A DNA stretch of 64,000 nucleotides, from the NCBI RefSeq assembly GCF_001953865.1, contig NZ_MQUQ01000028.1:1-64000 (forward strand), in the 5' to 3' direction. Positions within the stretch are counted from its first letter, which is position 1, and the number at the start of each line of letters is the position of its first letter. The notes below the pieces were generated by a model, which had not been told where the DNA came from, did no database searches, and saw only the letters and a program-made list of their open reading frames with translations. Source of the DNA: Amycolatopsis coloradensis. GTDB taxonomy: Bacteria; Actinomycetota; Actinomycetes; Mycobacteriales; Pseudonocardiaceae. Below are positions 26,408 to 34,420 of the stretch, piece by piece. The translations under genes and the position numbers were made by a program.

Positions 26408-27757
26408 TCAGCTCTCCGCGGCAGGCCGGACTGCGGGGATCTTCCCGCCGCGGAAGGCGTCCACGAACAACCGGTGGTCCTCCCGTGACTGCTCGGCGTA
26501 AGCCATCCCGAATTCGGTCAGTGTGCGGACGAACTCGTTCTCGCGGTCACCGATCACCCCGGCGATGGCCGCTTCGCTCTGGAAACCGACCAGTGTCTGC
26601 TCGGAGTCCGAATCGGACACGCAGTGCATTTTCGCGGTGGCCCGGCCGAGGTAGTCGAGCACCGGCCGCATCTCCGACGGCTCGGTCAGATCCGACCAGT
26701 CCAGGTCGTCGACGTAGGGCGACAGCTCCGAGACGACGAACCCGGTCCCTTCGATCTCCGTGTACCCGAGCCAAGGATCCGCGTGCGCCTGCAAGGCACG
26801 CTGCGAAACGGCGGTGCGGTGGCCCTCGTTGGTGAAGTAGTCGCGGATGCTTTGATCGGCCACGATCCGGCTGGGCGCCGCGACATTCCCTTGTTTCATC
26901 GACAGGACGACGTCGTTTTCCAAAGCCTGGGTGCGTCCTTCGACGAGGATGTTGTACGCGGGCAGCCCGGCCGAGCCGATGCCGAACCCGGTCCGGCCGA
27001 CGATGTCCTTGACCCGGTAGGTGATGCTGCCGAACCGTTTGTTCTCCGGGATGGTGTCCAAATAGGACTCGAAAGCGGTGACAGCGGTCTCGCGCTCCGC
27101 CTTCTCCAGGACCCGGACGCCGGGCCCGTGCCGGAACCTGCGGTCGTAATCCTCCACTGTGGTCACTTCGTCGAGCAGATCGATCCGGGTCTTCAGCCGG
27201 GCCCGGAGCAGCACGTTGTGCAGGATGCCTTCGGTGCTGTCGAGCTGGAGCCTGACGAGTTCGTCGCCGGGCCGGTCGGCGTACTCGCGGACTTGCTTCA
27301 CGTAGGCGCGAAGATAGGTGCCGATCAGCGTCTCGATGTCGTCGTCCGAGATCGCCTTGCTCCACGCCAGCAGCGCGACACTGGCCGCCAGCCGCTTGAG
27401 ATCCCAGGTGAAGCAGCCGAGGTAGGCCTCGTCGAAGTCGTTGACGTCGAACACCAGGGTCCCGGACGAATCCATGTAACTGCCGAAGTTCTCGGCGTGC
27501 AGGTCGCCCTGGATCCACACCCGGCTGGTCTCGTCGTTCGCCCACGGGTCGGCCTCATGCGCCATGTCCGCGTAGAACAGGCACGCCGAACCGCGGTAGA
27601 AGGCGAACGGCGCGGCGGCCATCTTCCGGAACTTGCGGCGGAACGCGTCGGCGTCCGCGCGTATGAGGTCTTCGAAGGCCTCCACCAGCACCTCGACGAT
27701 CCGCGTCTGCCGACCGTCCTCGCCCTGCTCGCGGATCCGTTCGACCACACCTGCCAT
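26408..27757 (-). CDS. DUF2252 family protein
   Basis: 449 residues from ATG 27757, which has GGAGG five bases away; the preceding in-frame GTG is less well placed. DUF2252 hallmarks are FYRGSACLFYADMA, WIQGDLHAENFGSY and FDVNDFDEAYLGCFTWDLKRLAAS, resembling the catalytic loop (GDLHxxN) and metal-binding Asp of aminoglycoside-phosphotransferase-like kinases. The family is common in actinobacteria and its biochemical role is not established. No signal peptide. Convergent with the exporter permease, 19 bp apart. Confidence 0.85.
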   Translation of the reverse strand: MAGVVERIREQGEDGRQTRIVEVLVEAFEDLIRADADAFRRKFRKMAAAPFAFYRGSACLFYADMAHEADPWANDETSRVWIQGDLHAENFGSYMDSSGTLVFDVNDFDEAYLGCFTWDLKRLAASVALLAWSKAISDDDIETLIGTYLRAYVKQVREYADRPGDELVRLQLDSTEGILHNVLLRARLKTRIDLLDEVTTVEDYDRRFRHGPGVRVLEKAERETAVTAFESYLDTIPENKRFGSITYRVKDIVGRTGFGIGSAGLPAYNILVEGRTQALENDVVLSMKQGNVAAPSRIVADQSIRDYFTNEGHRTAVSQRALQAHADPWLGYTEIEGTGFVVSELSPYVDDLDWSDLTEPSEMRPVLDYLGRATAKMHCVSDSDSEQTLVGFQSEAAIAGVIGDRENEFVRTLTEFGMAYAEQSREDHRLFVDAFRGGKIPAVRPAAES

Positions 27758-27808
27758 CACGACCTCCAGACGGCCCTCACCGTGCCACAGGTCGGCGTGC
27801 CGGGCAGA

Positions 27809-28576
27809 TCAGATCTTACGGAATCGGGCGTCCAGCAGCGCGAAGGCACCGAAAGCGGCGATCCCGGCCGCGAGCGCGAGCAGCATCGGACCGCCGTAGG
27901 GCTGCGCGACCAGTGTCTTCAGCGCGGCGTCCAGTCCGCTCGCCTTGGCGGGGTCGAAGGTGACCGCGGCGATGACCGTGAGGACGCCGATGGTTCCGTA
28001 CGCGGCGGAGAGCGCGACCCAGCCGACCTGGCCCAACCGGATCGTCGTGGTGCGGGTCGGTGCGGAGGCGCTGCCGAAGTCGAGTTCCCGCACGAACGTC
28101 TTCCGGAACCCACGCTGGGCGAGGAACACCGCCACCGCGACGACGGCGATCCCGGCGACGGTCACCAGAACCTGACCGTAGGACTGCGCGAGGATGTCGG
28201 CGACCATCGAGCCTTGTCCGTCGTCAGCGCCCGCGATGGCGATCTTCACCGCGCTGTAGGAGACGAGCCCGTACAGCACGACTTCGATCCCGCTGACGAT
28301 CCTGCGGACCGTCCGCCGCCGCGCCTTCACGTGCCGGTGCCCGGTGAGCGCCTCGCTGAGCTGCCACAACGCCAGTACGGCGAGGCCGGCCGCGATCAGC
28401 CACAGCAGCCACGCGCCGCCTTCCGCGACCACCACCTGCAAGGCGCCCGCCTTGTCCGCCTTGGCCTTGTCACCGAGGGCGACCTGCGTCGCGAGCCACG
28501 CGACGAGCAGGTGCACGACGGCGTAACAGATGAGCCCGCCCCGGGCGATCAGGTCGAACGTCTTGCTGTCGCGCAT
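27809..28576 (-). CDS. DUF1206 family membrane protein
   Basis: 255 residues with six predicted membrane helices in three repeated pairs, as in DUF1206: ARGGLICYAVVHLLVAWLA, then ...VEVVLYGLVSYSAVKI-like and LGQVGWVALSAAYGTIGVLTV, each beginning around a Gly-rich turn. ATG 28576 is preceded by AAGGA; the reading frame stays open upstream but without conserved features. Function unknown. It shares a 129-bp divergent promoter region with the next gene. Confidence 0.82.
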   Translation of the reverse strand: MRDSKTFDLIARGGLICYAVVHLLVAWLATQVALGDKAKADKAGALQVVVAEGGAWLLWLIAAGLAVLALWQLSEALTGHRHVKARRRTVRRIVSGIEVVLYGLVSYSAVKIAIAGADDGQGSMVADILAQSYGQVLVTVAGIAVVAVAVFLAQRGFRKTFVRELDFGSASAPTRTTTIRLGQVGWVALSAAYGTIGVLTVIAAVTFDPAKASGLDAALKTLVAQPYGGPMLLALAAGIAAFGAFALLDARFRKI

Positions 28577-28705
28577 CGGGTGATCCTTGTCGACCGGCTG
28601 CCCGTTGGCCAGGGCCGGCCGGAGCAATGTGCCCACGCCGGGTCGCTCTTGATCTCCACTTAAGTCGAGGGTGCAGGCTGGGGACATCGACTTCAAGGAG
28701 TGAAC
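28577..28705. promoter_or_regulatory. Divergent intergenic region with MerR-like promoter appearance
   Basis: It separates the DUF1206 gene from the dimeric-barrel gene. CACTTAAGTCGAGGGTGCAG at 28658-28677 recalls the acidic-spacer promoters used by some MerR-type activators, but no MerR gene lies in the window, so this is a weak guess. Confidence 0.3.
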
Positions 28706-29065
28706 ATGAGTGAGGACCAGGGTTTCTACTCGATCATCGAGTACGCGGTGGACGGGCCCGAGACCCAGGCGGCCTTGGTGGACGCCTTCGCCGAAATCCA
28801 GGACCGCTGGGTCCGGTTCTACCCGGGCTACGTCTCGGCACGGTTCCACGCGAGTATCGACGGGACGCGGGTCTTCAACCTCGTGAGCTGGGCGAGCGAG
28901 GCGGACTACCGGCATTTCGAGGAGACGTCGGACACCGCGGGCCGTCTCGAAGCCATCCAGGCGGCGCTCGATGGCCTGCCCGGCGAGGTGGAGTCCCGGG
29001 TGAGCGCGAATCCACGTTATCGCGTCGTCCGCGAGACGGGTCCCGGCCCGCGAGCAGAGGGCTGA
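28706..29065 (+). CDS. Dimeric alpha/beta-barrel (antibiotic biosynthesis monooxygenase-like) protein
   Basis: 119 residues. It starts at ATG 28706 with AAGGAG six bases upstream; the GTG at 28700 overlaps that site. The pattern FYSIIEYAVDGPETQAALVDAF, FYPGYVSARFHASIDG and FNLVSWASEADYRHF is that of the ABM/ferredoxin-like dimeric barrel fold. Such proteins include monooxygenases, heme-degrading enzymes and stress-related proteins without known substrates. No cofactor motif is diagnostic, so the reaction is left open. Confidence 0.7.
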   Translation: MSEDQGFYSIIEYAVDGPETQAALVDAFAEIQDRWVRFYPGYVSARFHASIDGTRVFNLVSWASEADYRHFEETSDTAGRLEAIQAALDGLPGEVESRVSANPRYRVVRETGPGPRAEG

Positions 29066-29143
29066 TCGCGCCACCGGGAGCGGATCCCGAAGGCCACGAG
29101 CAGACCGAGGACGGCGACGGCCGGAGCGTGACACAACCAAGAC

Positions 29144-29219
29144 CGCCTGACTCCCGCGTTTCGTCCTCTGGTTGCGGTAGTTCGTCCCGCCAACTACCGC
29201 AACCAGAGGACGACTTGCG
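29144..29219 (+). repeat. 76-bp repeat element X, copy A, with 53-bp palindromic core
   Basis: The core 29161-29213 has 22-base arms, TCGTCCTCTGGTTGCGGTAG plus TT and its exact complement, around a 9-base centre CGTCCCGCC. The flanks GCCTGACTCCCGCGTTT and CTTGCG are also shared with an inverted copy at 31942-32016. It lies in the gap before the second two-component system and ends 14 bp before the kinase GTG. Confidence 0.88.
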
Positions 29220-29233
29220 ACTATTGTGGGTCC

Positions 29234-30337
29234 GTGAACCGGGCCCTGGCCGTGCTGACCCTCGTCGCGTACGTGACGTTGCCCCTCGGCTCGGCCGATT
29301 ACGAGACGCTCGTGCTGCCGACGCTCGTCGTCGGGCTGGTCTACGCGGCGATCGCGATCGTCGGCTTCCCCTGGGTCCAGAAGCGCGGACGTGCCCTCGC
29401 GATCGCGTATGTCTGCGTTCAGTTACCGCTCGGCTTCACCTTGTTCTCGCTTTCGGGTGCCGCTGTCGGGGCGATCCTGCTTCTCGTGGTCCTCGTCTGC
29501 CACACCGTTTTGCTGCTGCCGCTGCCCGTGGCGTTCGGCGTCGCGGTGCTGATCCCGTTGATCCACTTGCCGATGTCGCCGTTGGACGGACTCCGCGAAG
29601 GGCTCGGGACGCTGGCGGTCATGGTGTTCGCCGCCGTCGTGGCCGAGTTGGTCGTCCGGGAGAAGCGAGCGCGGGCGGAACTGGCCGAGGCGCATGAACG
29701 GCTTCGCGATTACGCCGCCCAGGCCGAACAACTCGCGACGACCCAGGAGCGCAACCGGCTCGCACGCGACATCCACGACGGCCTCGGCCATCATCTGACG
29801 GTCGTGCAGATGATGCTTCAGGCCGCCCGCGCGGTGATCGGCACCGGAGACACGGAACGGGCCGACGGGATGCTCGCCAAGGCGCAGGACCAGTCTCGGG
29901 AGGCGCTGGCGGAGGTCCGCCGGTCGGTGTCGGCGTTGCGGGAGCCCCGCTCCGAGCCGCTCGCGGACGTGTTGCGGGCGCTGGCGGACGAGGCGTCCGC
30001 GGCGGGTGTGCCGACCGGGTTCGAGGTCAAGGGGACGGCGAGGGGCACCCGCGCCGAGGTGGAAGAGTCGCTGTTCCGAGCGGCTCAGGAAGGACTGACC
30101 AACGTGCGCAAGCACGCGCGGGCCAAGGCGGCGACCGTGGTGCTCGACTACGCCGTCACCGATCGGGTCCGGCTCGAAGTCCGCGACGACGGTCTCGGGC
30201 TCGCTGCGGATTCCCCGCCGGGCAAGGGGTTCGGGCTCGTCGGGTTACGAGAGCGAGTAGCAGGGCTCGGCGGGCAGGTCTGCGTCGACTCCGACGAGGG
30301 GAACGGCCTGACGCTCTCCGTGGAGGTGCCGGGATGA
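29234..30337 (+). CDS. Sensor histidine kinase (HisKA_3/NarL-partner type)
   Basis: 367 residues from GTG 29234. Four to five N-terminal membrane helices (about 5-130) with very short loops are followed by a coiled segment (VVREKRARAELAEAHERL). The phospho-acceptor His is in LARDIHDGLGHHL, and the HATPase domain shows LTNVRKHA (N box), VRDDGLGL (G1) and GFGLVGLRERV (G2). The lack of an extracellular domain suggests sensing within the membrane. It overlaps its response regulator by four bases (ATGA). Confidence 0.92.
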   Translation: MNRALAVLTLVAYVTLPLGSADYETLVLPTLVVGLVYAAIAIVGFPWVQKRGRALAIAYVCVQLPLGFTLFSLSGAAVGAILLLVVLVCHTVLLLPLPVAFGVAVLIPLIHLPMSPLDGLREGLGTLAVMVFAAVVAELVVREKRARAELAEAHERLRDYAAQAEQLATTQERNRLARDIHDGLGHHLTVVQMMLQAARAVIGTGDTERADGMLAKAQDQSREALAEVRRSVSALREPRSEPLADVLRALADEASAAGVPTGFEVKGTARGTRAEVEESLFRAAQEGLTNVRKHARAKAATVVLDYAVTDRVRLEVRDDGLGLAADSPPGKGFGLVGLRERVAGLGGQVCVDSDEGNGLTLSVEVPG

Positions 30338-30981
30338 GCGTTCGCGTTCTGATCGTCGACGACCAGGCTTTGTTCCGCGAAGCACTGGCGACCTTGCTGG
30401 AAGTCCAGCCGGAGATCGAGGTCGTCGGCGAAGCGGGCGACGGCGACCAGGCCGTCCGGCTCTGTGCCGAACTGCGTCCCGACGTCGCGTTGATGGATCT
30501 GCGGATGCCGGTGCTGGACGGGATCGCGGCGACCACCCGGTTACGGACCGAGCAACCCGGCGTGCGCGTGCTGGCGCTGACCACGTTCGACGACGACGCG
30601 GACGTGTTCGCCGCGCTGAGGGCGGGCGCCGTCGGCTACCTGCTCAAGGACGTCTCGTCCACGCGGCTGGTGGAGGCGCTGGTCGCGGCCAAGCGCGGTG
30701 AGTCGGTCCTGCAACCGTCGGTGGCGGCGAAACTCGTCGCCAGGGTGGCGCAGTTGCCTGCCGAGACGATACGCGCCCAACCGCTGACGACACCGCTTTC
30801 CGATCGCGAACTGGAAGTGGTCCGGCTCTTGGCCAAGGGCCACAGCAACCGGGAGATAGCCAAAACGCTGTTCCTCGCCGAGGGCACGGTGAAGAATCTC
30901 GTGACGAGCGTGCTGGCCAAACTCCAGGTGCGGGACCGGACCCAGGCGGCCTTGCGGGCGAGGGAACTCGGCCTGTTCTGA
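30334..30981 (+). CDS. NarL/FixJ-family response regulator
   Basis: 215 residues: receiver domain with VLIVDDQALFREA, phospho-acceptor Asp in VALMDLRMP, Thr in LTTFDDD and Lys in YLLKDV, then a LuxR-type helix-turn-helix (LSDRELEVVRLLAKG to VKNLVTSVLAKLQVRDRTQA). Its ATG overlaps the kinase stop. No target is evident; the small membrane-protein gene 97 bp downstream on the same strand is one candidate. Confidence 0.93.
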   Translation: MSVRVLIVDDQALFREALATLLEVQPEIEVVGEAGDGDQAVRLCAELRPDVALMDLRMPVLDGIAATTRLRTEQPGVRVLALTTFDDDADVFAALRAGAVGYLLKDVSSTRLVEALVAAKRGESVLQPSVAAKLVARVAQLPAETIRAQPLTTPLSDRELEVVRLLAKGHSNREIAKTLFLAEGTVKNLVTSVLAKLQVRDRTQAALRARELGLF

Positions 30982-31077
30982 CAGGTCACATGACCCCGAC
31001 CGTGACTTCCGGCACCTGCCGATATGCCTTGTCGCGCCCGAATATTGCTCCCGTCGAACCGATCGAGGGAGCCGGGA

Positions 31078-31476
31078 ATGAAGCACACGACCGAACCGAA
31101 GACCCGTAATAGGGCCGTCCTGCACTTCGTCCGTCACGCCGTGGAAATGCTCCTCGCGATGGTGGCCGGGATGCTCGTCCTCGAACCGGTCTGGTCGTTC
31201 TTGTGGCCGGGCCTGGCGGAGAACGTGACCGCGAGCGCACTGGTGATGGCGACGAACATGTCGCTCGGCATGGCGTCGTGGATGCGGATCCGGCGCCACG
31301 GCTGGGCTTCGATCGCGGAGATGTCGGCCGCGATGTACCTGCCCTACTTGCTCTTCCTGCCGTTCTTCTGGACCGGCCTGGTGTCCGGGTCGACGGTGAT
31401 GACGGCCGGGCACGTGCTGATGGTGCCCGCGATGCTCGCCGCCATGTTCCGCCGACGCGCCGAGTACGGAGCCTGA
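31078..31476 (+). CDS. Four-helix membrane protein, hypothetical
   Basis: 132 residues from ATG 31078 with GAGGGAG upstream; the longer in-frame ORF to 31024 lacks a start signal. A short basic N-terminus is followed by hydrophobic segments near 18-38, 50-68, 80-98 and 103-122, and a basic end RRRAEYGA. Met content is high. Function not recognised. It lies inside the segment bounded by the two inverted X repeats. Confidence 0.7.
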   Translation: MKHTTEPKTRNRAVLHFVRHAVEMLLAMVAGMLVLEPVWSFLWPGLAENVTASALVMATNMSLGMASWMRIRRHGWASIAEMSAAMYLPYLLFLPFFWTGLVSGSTVMTAGHVLMVPAMLAAMFRRRAEYGA

Positions 31477-31478
31477 TC

Positions 31479-31947
31479 GTGCGCACCTTTCTCCGCCCGA
31501 CACTGACGGTGCTGGCGTTCACGTCGCCGCGCTGGCCCTGCCGCTCACCCTCGGCGCGAGCTTCGAGAACGGTTCAACTCCGCCTTCCGGTGGACAAACC
31601 GCCGCTGGAAGTCCTGCTGACAACCGGGATCCGGGAATGGGAACTCGCCGCCGTGTTCGACACCTACGGCCAGTCGCTCGCGGTCGAGACGAGAGCCGTC
31701 GGCTTGGACGGCACACCGATCCAGTCCCCGGTACGGGCTGACTTTCGCCCCGCGGGGCACGCCCACCGAGGGCGACCGGCTGGTCGTGCCCGGCGCCGAC
31801 GCGGCCGCGAGGCACGCCGCCGACCGATACTCACCCGTGTACCCGTCCCGTTCGACGCCGTGCTCCAGGACCTCGTGCGCACCACGGACACCACGACTTG
31901 GCCGTCGACGGGAGAGGCGGTCGGTCGTGGCGCCGGCCTTCCGCAAG
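31479..31947 (+). pseudogene. Decayed DJ-1/PfpI-like gene
   Basis: Frame 1 gives VRTFLRPTLTVLAFT (start of a membrane anchor), then the shifted frame gives LALPLTLGASFENGS, then frame 1 again gives VLLTTGIREWELAAVFDTYG and AVETRAVGLDGTPIQSPV, the shifted frame gives LTFAPRGTPTEGDRLVVPGA, and frame 1 returns with FDAVLQDLVRTTDTTTW. The joined pieces look like a membrane-anchored DJ-1/PfpI-type protein. At least four frame changes and the absence of a C-terminus mark it as dead. It stops where the X repeat copy B begins. Family assignment is from recall only. Confidence 0.45.
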
Positions 31948-32016
31948 TCGTCCTCTAGTTGCGGTAGTTGGTGGGACGAACTACCGCAACCAGAGGACGA
32001 AACGCGGAGTCAGGCG
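31942..32016 (-). repeat. Repeat element X, copy B, inverted relative to copy A
   Basis: The reverse complement matches 29144-29219 with only a few changes, including loss of one C in the flank. Its 53-bp core is 31948-32000. It overlaps the stop of the LacI-family gene by a few bases. Together with copy A it brackets 2.7 kb holding the two-component system, a membrane protein and a pseudogene. Confidence 0.88.
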
Positions 32017-33008
32017 ATCGTGCTGTTCCGGATCTCCAGCGAGAAAGGCGTCTGGACGTCTTCGGGGGCGAGGTCGCTCCCGCCCGCGATGCGGCGCCGC
32101 AGCAGATCGACCGCCGCTTGCGCGATCGCCGCCTTGTCCGGGGCGATCGTCGTCAGTGAGGGCAGGCTGTACGCGCTCTCCTCGTTGTTGTCGAAGCCCA
32201 CGATCGCCATGTCCGACGGCACCTGGACGCCCCGCTCGGCGGCGGCTCGCAGCGCACCGATGGCGAGCAGGTCGTTGAAGCAGAAGACGGCGTCGGGCGG
32301 CTCCGGCAGCGCGAGCAGATGCGCCATCGCCTCGGCCCCGTTGGCGCGGTGGTAGCGCAGCGCGGGCAGGACCAGTTCCGGCGTGGGCGCGACGCCTGCC
32401 TCTTCGAGCGCGAAGTGGTAACCCTCCAGCCGTTGCGCGGCGGTGTGGCGCTGCGGATGCGCGCCGATCGCGGCGATCCGGCGGCGGCCGAGGGAGATCA
32501 GGTGCCGAACCGCGATCCGGGCGGCCTGGACGTTGTCGATGCCGACGTGATCTATCGGGACGTCGACGACGTGCTCGCCGAGCATCACCAGCGGCACGCC
32601 CGGCGCCAGATCGCCGAAATCGTCCGTATGCAAGGCTTCCGGGCTGATGATCGCCCCGTCGATCAGATGCGGGCCCAGCGCGGACAACGCGTTGCGCTCG
32701 CGCTCCCTGGTGCCGAGGGTCTGTTCGATGAGGACGTTCCATTCGTGCTCCTGCGCCGCCTGCAACACCAGGCCCGCGAGTTCGCCGAAATACGGGATGC
32801 TCAATTCGGGCAGCATCAGCCCGAGGAACCCGGTGCGGCCGCGGCGGAGGTTGCGGGCACCGAGATTGGGCCGGTAGCCGGTCGACGCCAGTGCCTCCTC
32901 GACCCGCTTGCGGTTCTCCGGCTTCACGAAGTCGTAGCCGTTGACCACGTTCGACACGGTTTTGACCGAGACGCCCGCAAGCTTGGCGACGTCCTTGAGC
33001 GTGGCCAC
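32010..33008 (-). CDS. LacI-family transcriptional regulator
   Basis: 332 residues from GTG 33008 with AAAGGAG six bases upstream. The N-terminal helix-turn-helix and hinge are MATLKDVAKLAGVSVKTVSN and GYRPNLGARNLRRGRTG. A periplasmic-binding-like effector domain follows (GLMLPELSIPYFGEL, HVGIDNVQAARIAVRHLI, AIVGFDNNEESAYSLPSLTT). A candidate autoregulatory operator lies at 33070-33098. No sugar gene is adjacent, so the regulon is probably elsewhere. Confidence 0.92.
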   Translation of the reverse strand: MATLKDVAKLAGVSVKTVSNVVNGYDFVKPENRKRVEEALASTGYRPNLGARNLRRGRTGFLGLMLPELSIPYFGELAGLVLQAAQEHEWNVLIEQTLGTRERERNALSALGPHLIDGAIISPEALHTDDFGDLAPGVPLVMLGEHVVDVPIDHVGIDNVQAARIAVRHLISLGRRRIAAIGAHPQRHTAAQRLEGYHFALEEAGVAPTPELVLPALRYHRANGAEAMAHLLALPEPPDAVFCFNDLLAIGALRAAAERGVQVPSDMAIVGFDNNEESAYSLPSLTTIAPDKAAIAQAAVDLLRRRIAGGSDLAPEDVQTPFSLEIRNSTIA

Positions 33009-33069
33009 CCTCGCTCCTTTCTGAGAGATCCGGCACAGATCCGGCACAGCCTAGCGGCGCGAACGGCGG

Positions 33070-33098
33070 ATTTACAACGTTGTACCAACGATGTAAAT
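33070..33098. promoter_or_regulatory. Candidate LacI-family operator
   Basis: ATTTACAACGTTGT followed by ACCAACGATGTAAAT is a 29-bp imperfect palindrome containing the perfect 10-base palindrome ACAACGTTGT. It lies 61 bp upstream of the LacI-family start codon, a usual place for autoregulation, and its AT content is well above that of its surroundings. Confidence 0.65.
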
Positions 33099-33194
33099 CT
33101 GGCATCGTCCTTACGAGTGACACGGGTCACCGTCGACCCGTGTGCTCGACTTCCCCGAGGAGCGGTCTCGGCGGCCTGGACTCCGTAGCCGGGC

Positions 33195-33245
33195 AGCTGA
33201 AGGGCGCTTTCCTCGCATCGCATGCGGGAAAAGTCCCCTTCAGCT
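33195..33245. repeat. 51-bp imperfect palindrome
   Basis: Outer arms AGCTGAAGGG / CCCCTTCAGCT with further pairing inside (CTTTCC / GGAAAAG and CGCAT / ATGCG). It lies 31 bp before the LysR-like gene. Size and layout resemble the other palindromes in the window, though the sequence differs. Confidence 0.65.
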
Positions 33246-33276
33246 CCCACGGATCACGCCCGGTAACCTTGGCCCC

Positions 33277-34011
33277 ATGACCGGCCCGGACGTACCTCTC
33301 TCCTTCAAGCTCGCGTACGTCCCCGGCGTGACGCCCTCGAAGTGGGTCCGGATCTGGAACGAGCGGTCGCCCGGTGTCCCGCTCGAACTCGTCCAGACGA
33401 CCGCGGCCGAAGCCGCCGCGCTGGTCCGCGAGCGCGAGGTGGACGCCGTCCTGCTGAGGCTCCCGATCGATCGCGAGGGGCTGCACGCGATCCCGCTCTA
33501 CACCGAGACGACCGTCGTGGTCGCCCCCAAGGACCATTTGGTCGCCGCCGGGGACGAGGTCTCCGTCGACGACATCGCCGACGACGTCGTGCTGCACCCG
33601 CTCGACGACACGCTGGACTGGGAGCGGCCGCCGGGGAAGCCCGCGCTGGAGCGCCCCCCCACCACGGCGGACGCCATCGAGTTGGTCGCCGCAGGCGTCG
33701 GGCTCCTGGTCGTCCCGCAGTCGCTCGCGCGGCTGCACCACCGGCGTGACCTGACCTACCGCCCGATCTCCGGCACGCCCGAATCCGGCGTCGCGCTGTC
33801 CTGGCCGGACGAAGAGACCTCCGACCTGATGGAACAGTTCATCGGAATCGTTCGCGGCCGGACCGTCAACAGCACCCGGGGACGGCAGCAGCCCCAGGAG
33901 AAACCGGCGAAGAGCAAGCGCCCCCAGACCGGCGGCCGGAAGCCGCCGTCCGGGAAGGCGGCCGGGCAGCGCGGCGCCCCCAACCGCGGGAAGCCCCGCC
34001 GCAGGGGCTAG
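33277..34011 (+). CDS. LysR substrate-binding-domain protein without DNA-binding domain
   Basis: 244 residues from ATG 33277; the in-frame extension to 33142 would run through the palindrome. Residues about 8-195 read as a LysR effector-binding domain (FKLAYVPGVTPSKWVRIWNER, EVDAVLLRLPID, ETTVVVAPKDHLVAA, VAAGVGLLVVPQSLARL). There is no N-terminal winged helix. The last 45 residues are basic and Pro/Gly/Lys-rich (GRQQPQEKPAKSKRPQ onward) and could bind nucleic acid. Convergent with the DUF5997-like gene, with stops overlapping by four bases. Similar stand-alone proteins are annotated in actinobacteria; the role is unknown. Confidence 0.78.
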   Translation: MTGPDVPLSFKLAYVPGVTPSKWVRIWNERSPGVPLELVQTTAAEAAALVREREVDAVLLRLPIDREGLHAIPLYTETTVVVAPKDHLVAAGDEVSVDDIADDVVLHPLDDTLDWERPPGKPALERPPTTADAIELVAAGVGLLVVPQSLARLHHRRDLTYRPISGTPESGVALSWPDEETSDLMEQFIGIVRGRTVNSTRGRQQPQEKPAKSKRPQTGGRKPPSGKAAGQRGAPNRGKPRRRG

Positions 34012-34385
34012 CTCTCGCTACGGGCGGCCTTGACTCGCGCCTCTTCCTTGCGGACCTCGGCATGGGTCTCGCGCTCCCGCTGGAGCCAATCCGGGGCGGC
34101 GGTCTTGATCTCTTCGATCTGCTCGGTGGTGAGGGCGTCGGTGATCCCGCCACGCGCCAGGCCGCTGATGGAGATGCCCAGCTTCGCCGCGATGACCGGA
34201 CGCGGGTGCGGCCCGTTGCGGCGAAGGTCCCGCAGCCACTCGGGCGGTTCGGCCTGTAGCGCGTTCAGCTCGTCGCGGGAGACGACACCCTCCTGGAACT
34301 CCGCCGGGGTGGCCTCGAGGTACACACCCAGCTTCTTCGCCGCTGTCGCGGGCTTCATGGTTTGAGGGGTTTTCTGCGACGTCAT
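34008..34385 (-). CDS. DUF5997-like protein
   Basis: 125 residues from ATG 34385 (MTSQKTPQTMKPATAAKKLG). Helical segments around VYLEATPAEFQEGVVSRDEL, WLRDLRRNGPHPRPVIAAKL and ITDALTTEQIEEIKT resemble the small actinobacterial DUF5997 family. GISISGLARGGI after PVIAAKL reads like a helix-turn-helix, so DNA binding is possible. The gene tail-overlaps the LysR-like gene. No function known. Confidence 0.7.
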   Translation of the reverse strand: MTSQKTPQTMKPATAAKKLGVYLEATPAEFQEGVVSRDELNALQAEPPEWLRDLRRNGPHPRPVIAAKLGISISGLARGGITDALTTEQIEEIKTAAPDWLQRERETHAEVRKEEARVKAARSES

Positions 34386-34420
34386 CCACTCAGGGTATCG
34401 AGCGCCCCGGACGACTCCGA

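Noticed and set aside
26624..28663. 679-codon plus-strand frame opposite the DUF2252 and DUF1206 genes
   Set aside because: Composition is that of an antisense shadow and it spans two genuine genes.
28658..28677. MerR-type operator
   Set aside because: Similarity is slight and no MerR gene lies nearby; recorded only as a weak regulatory hint.
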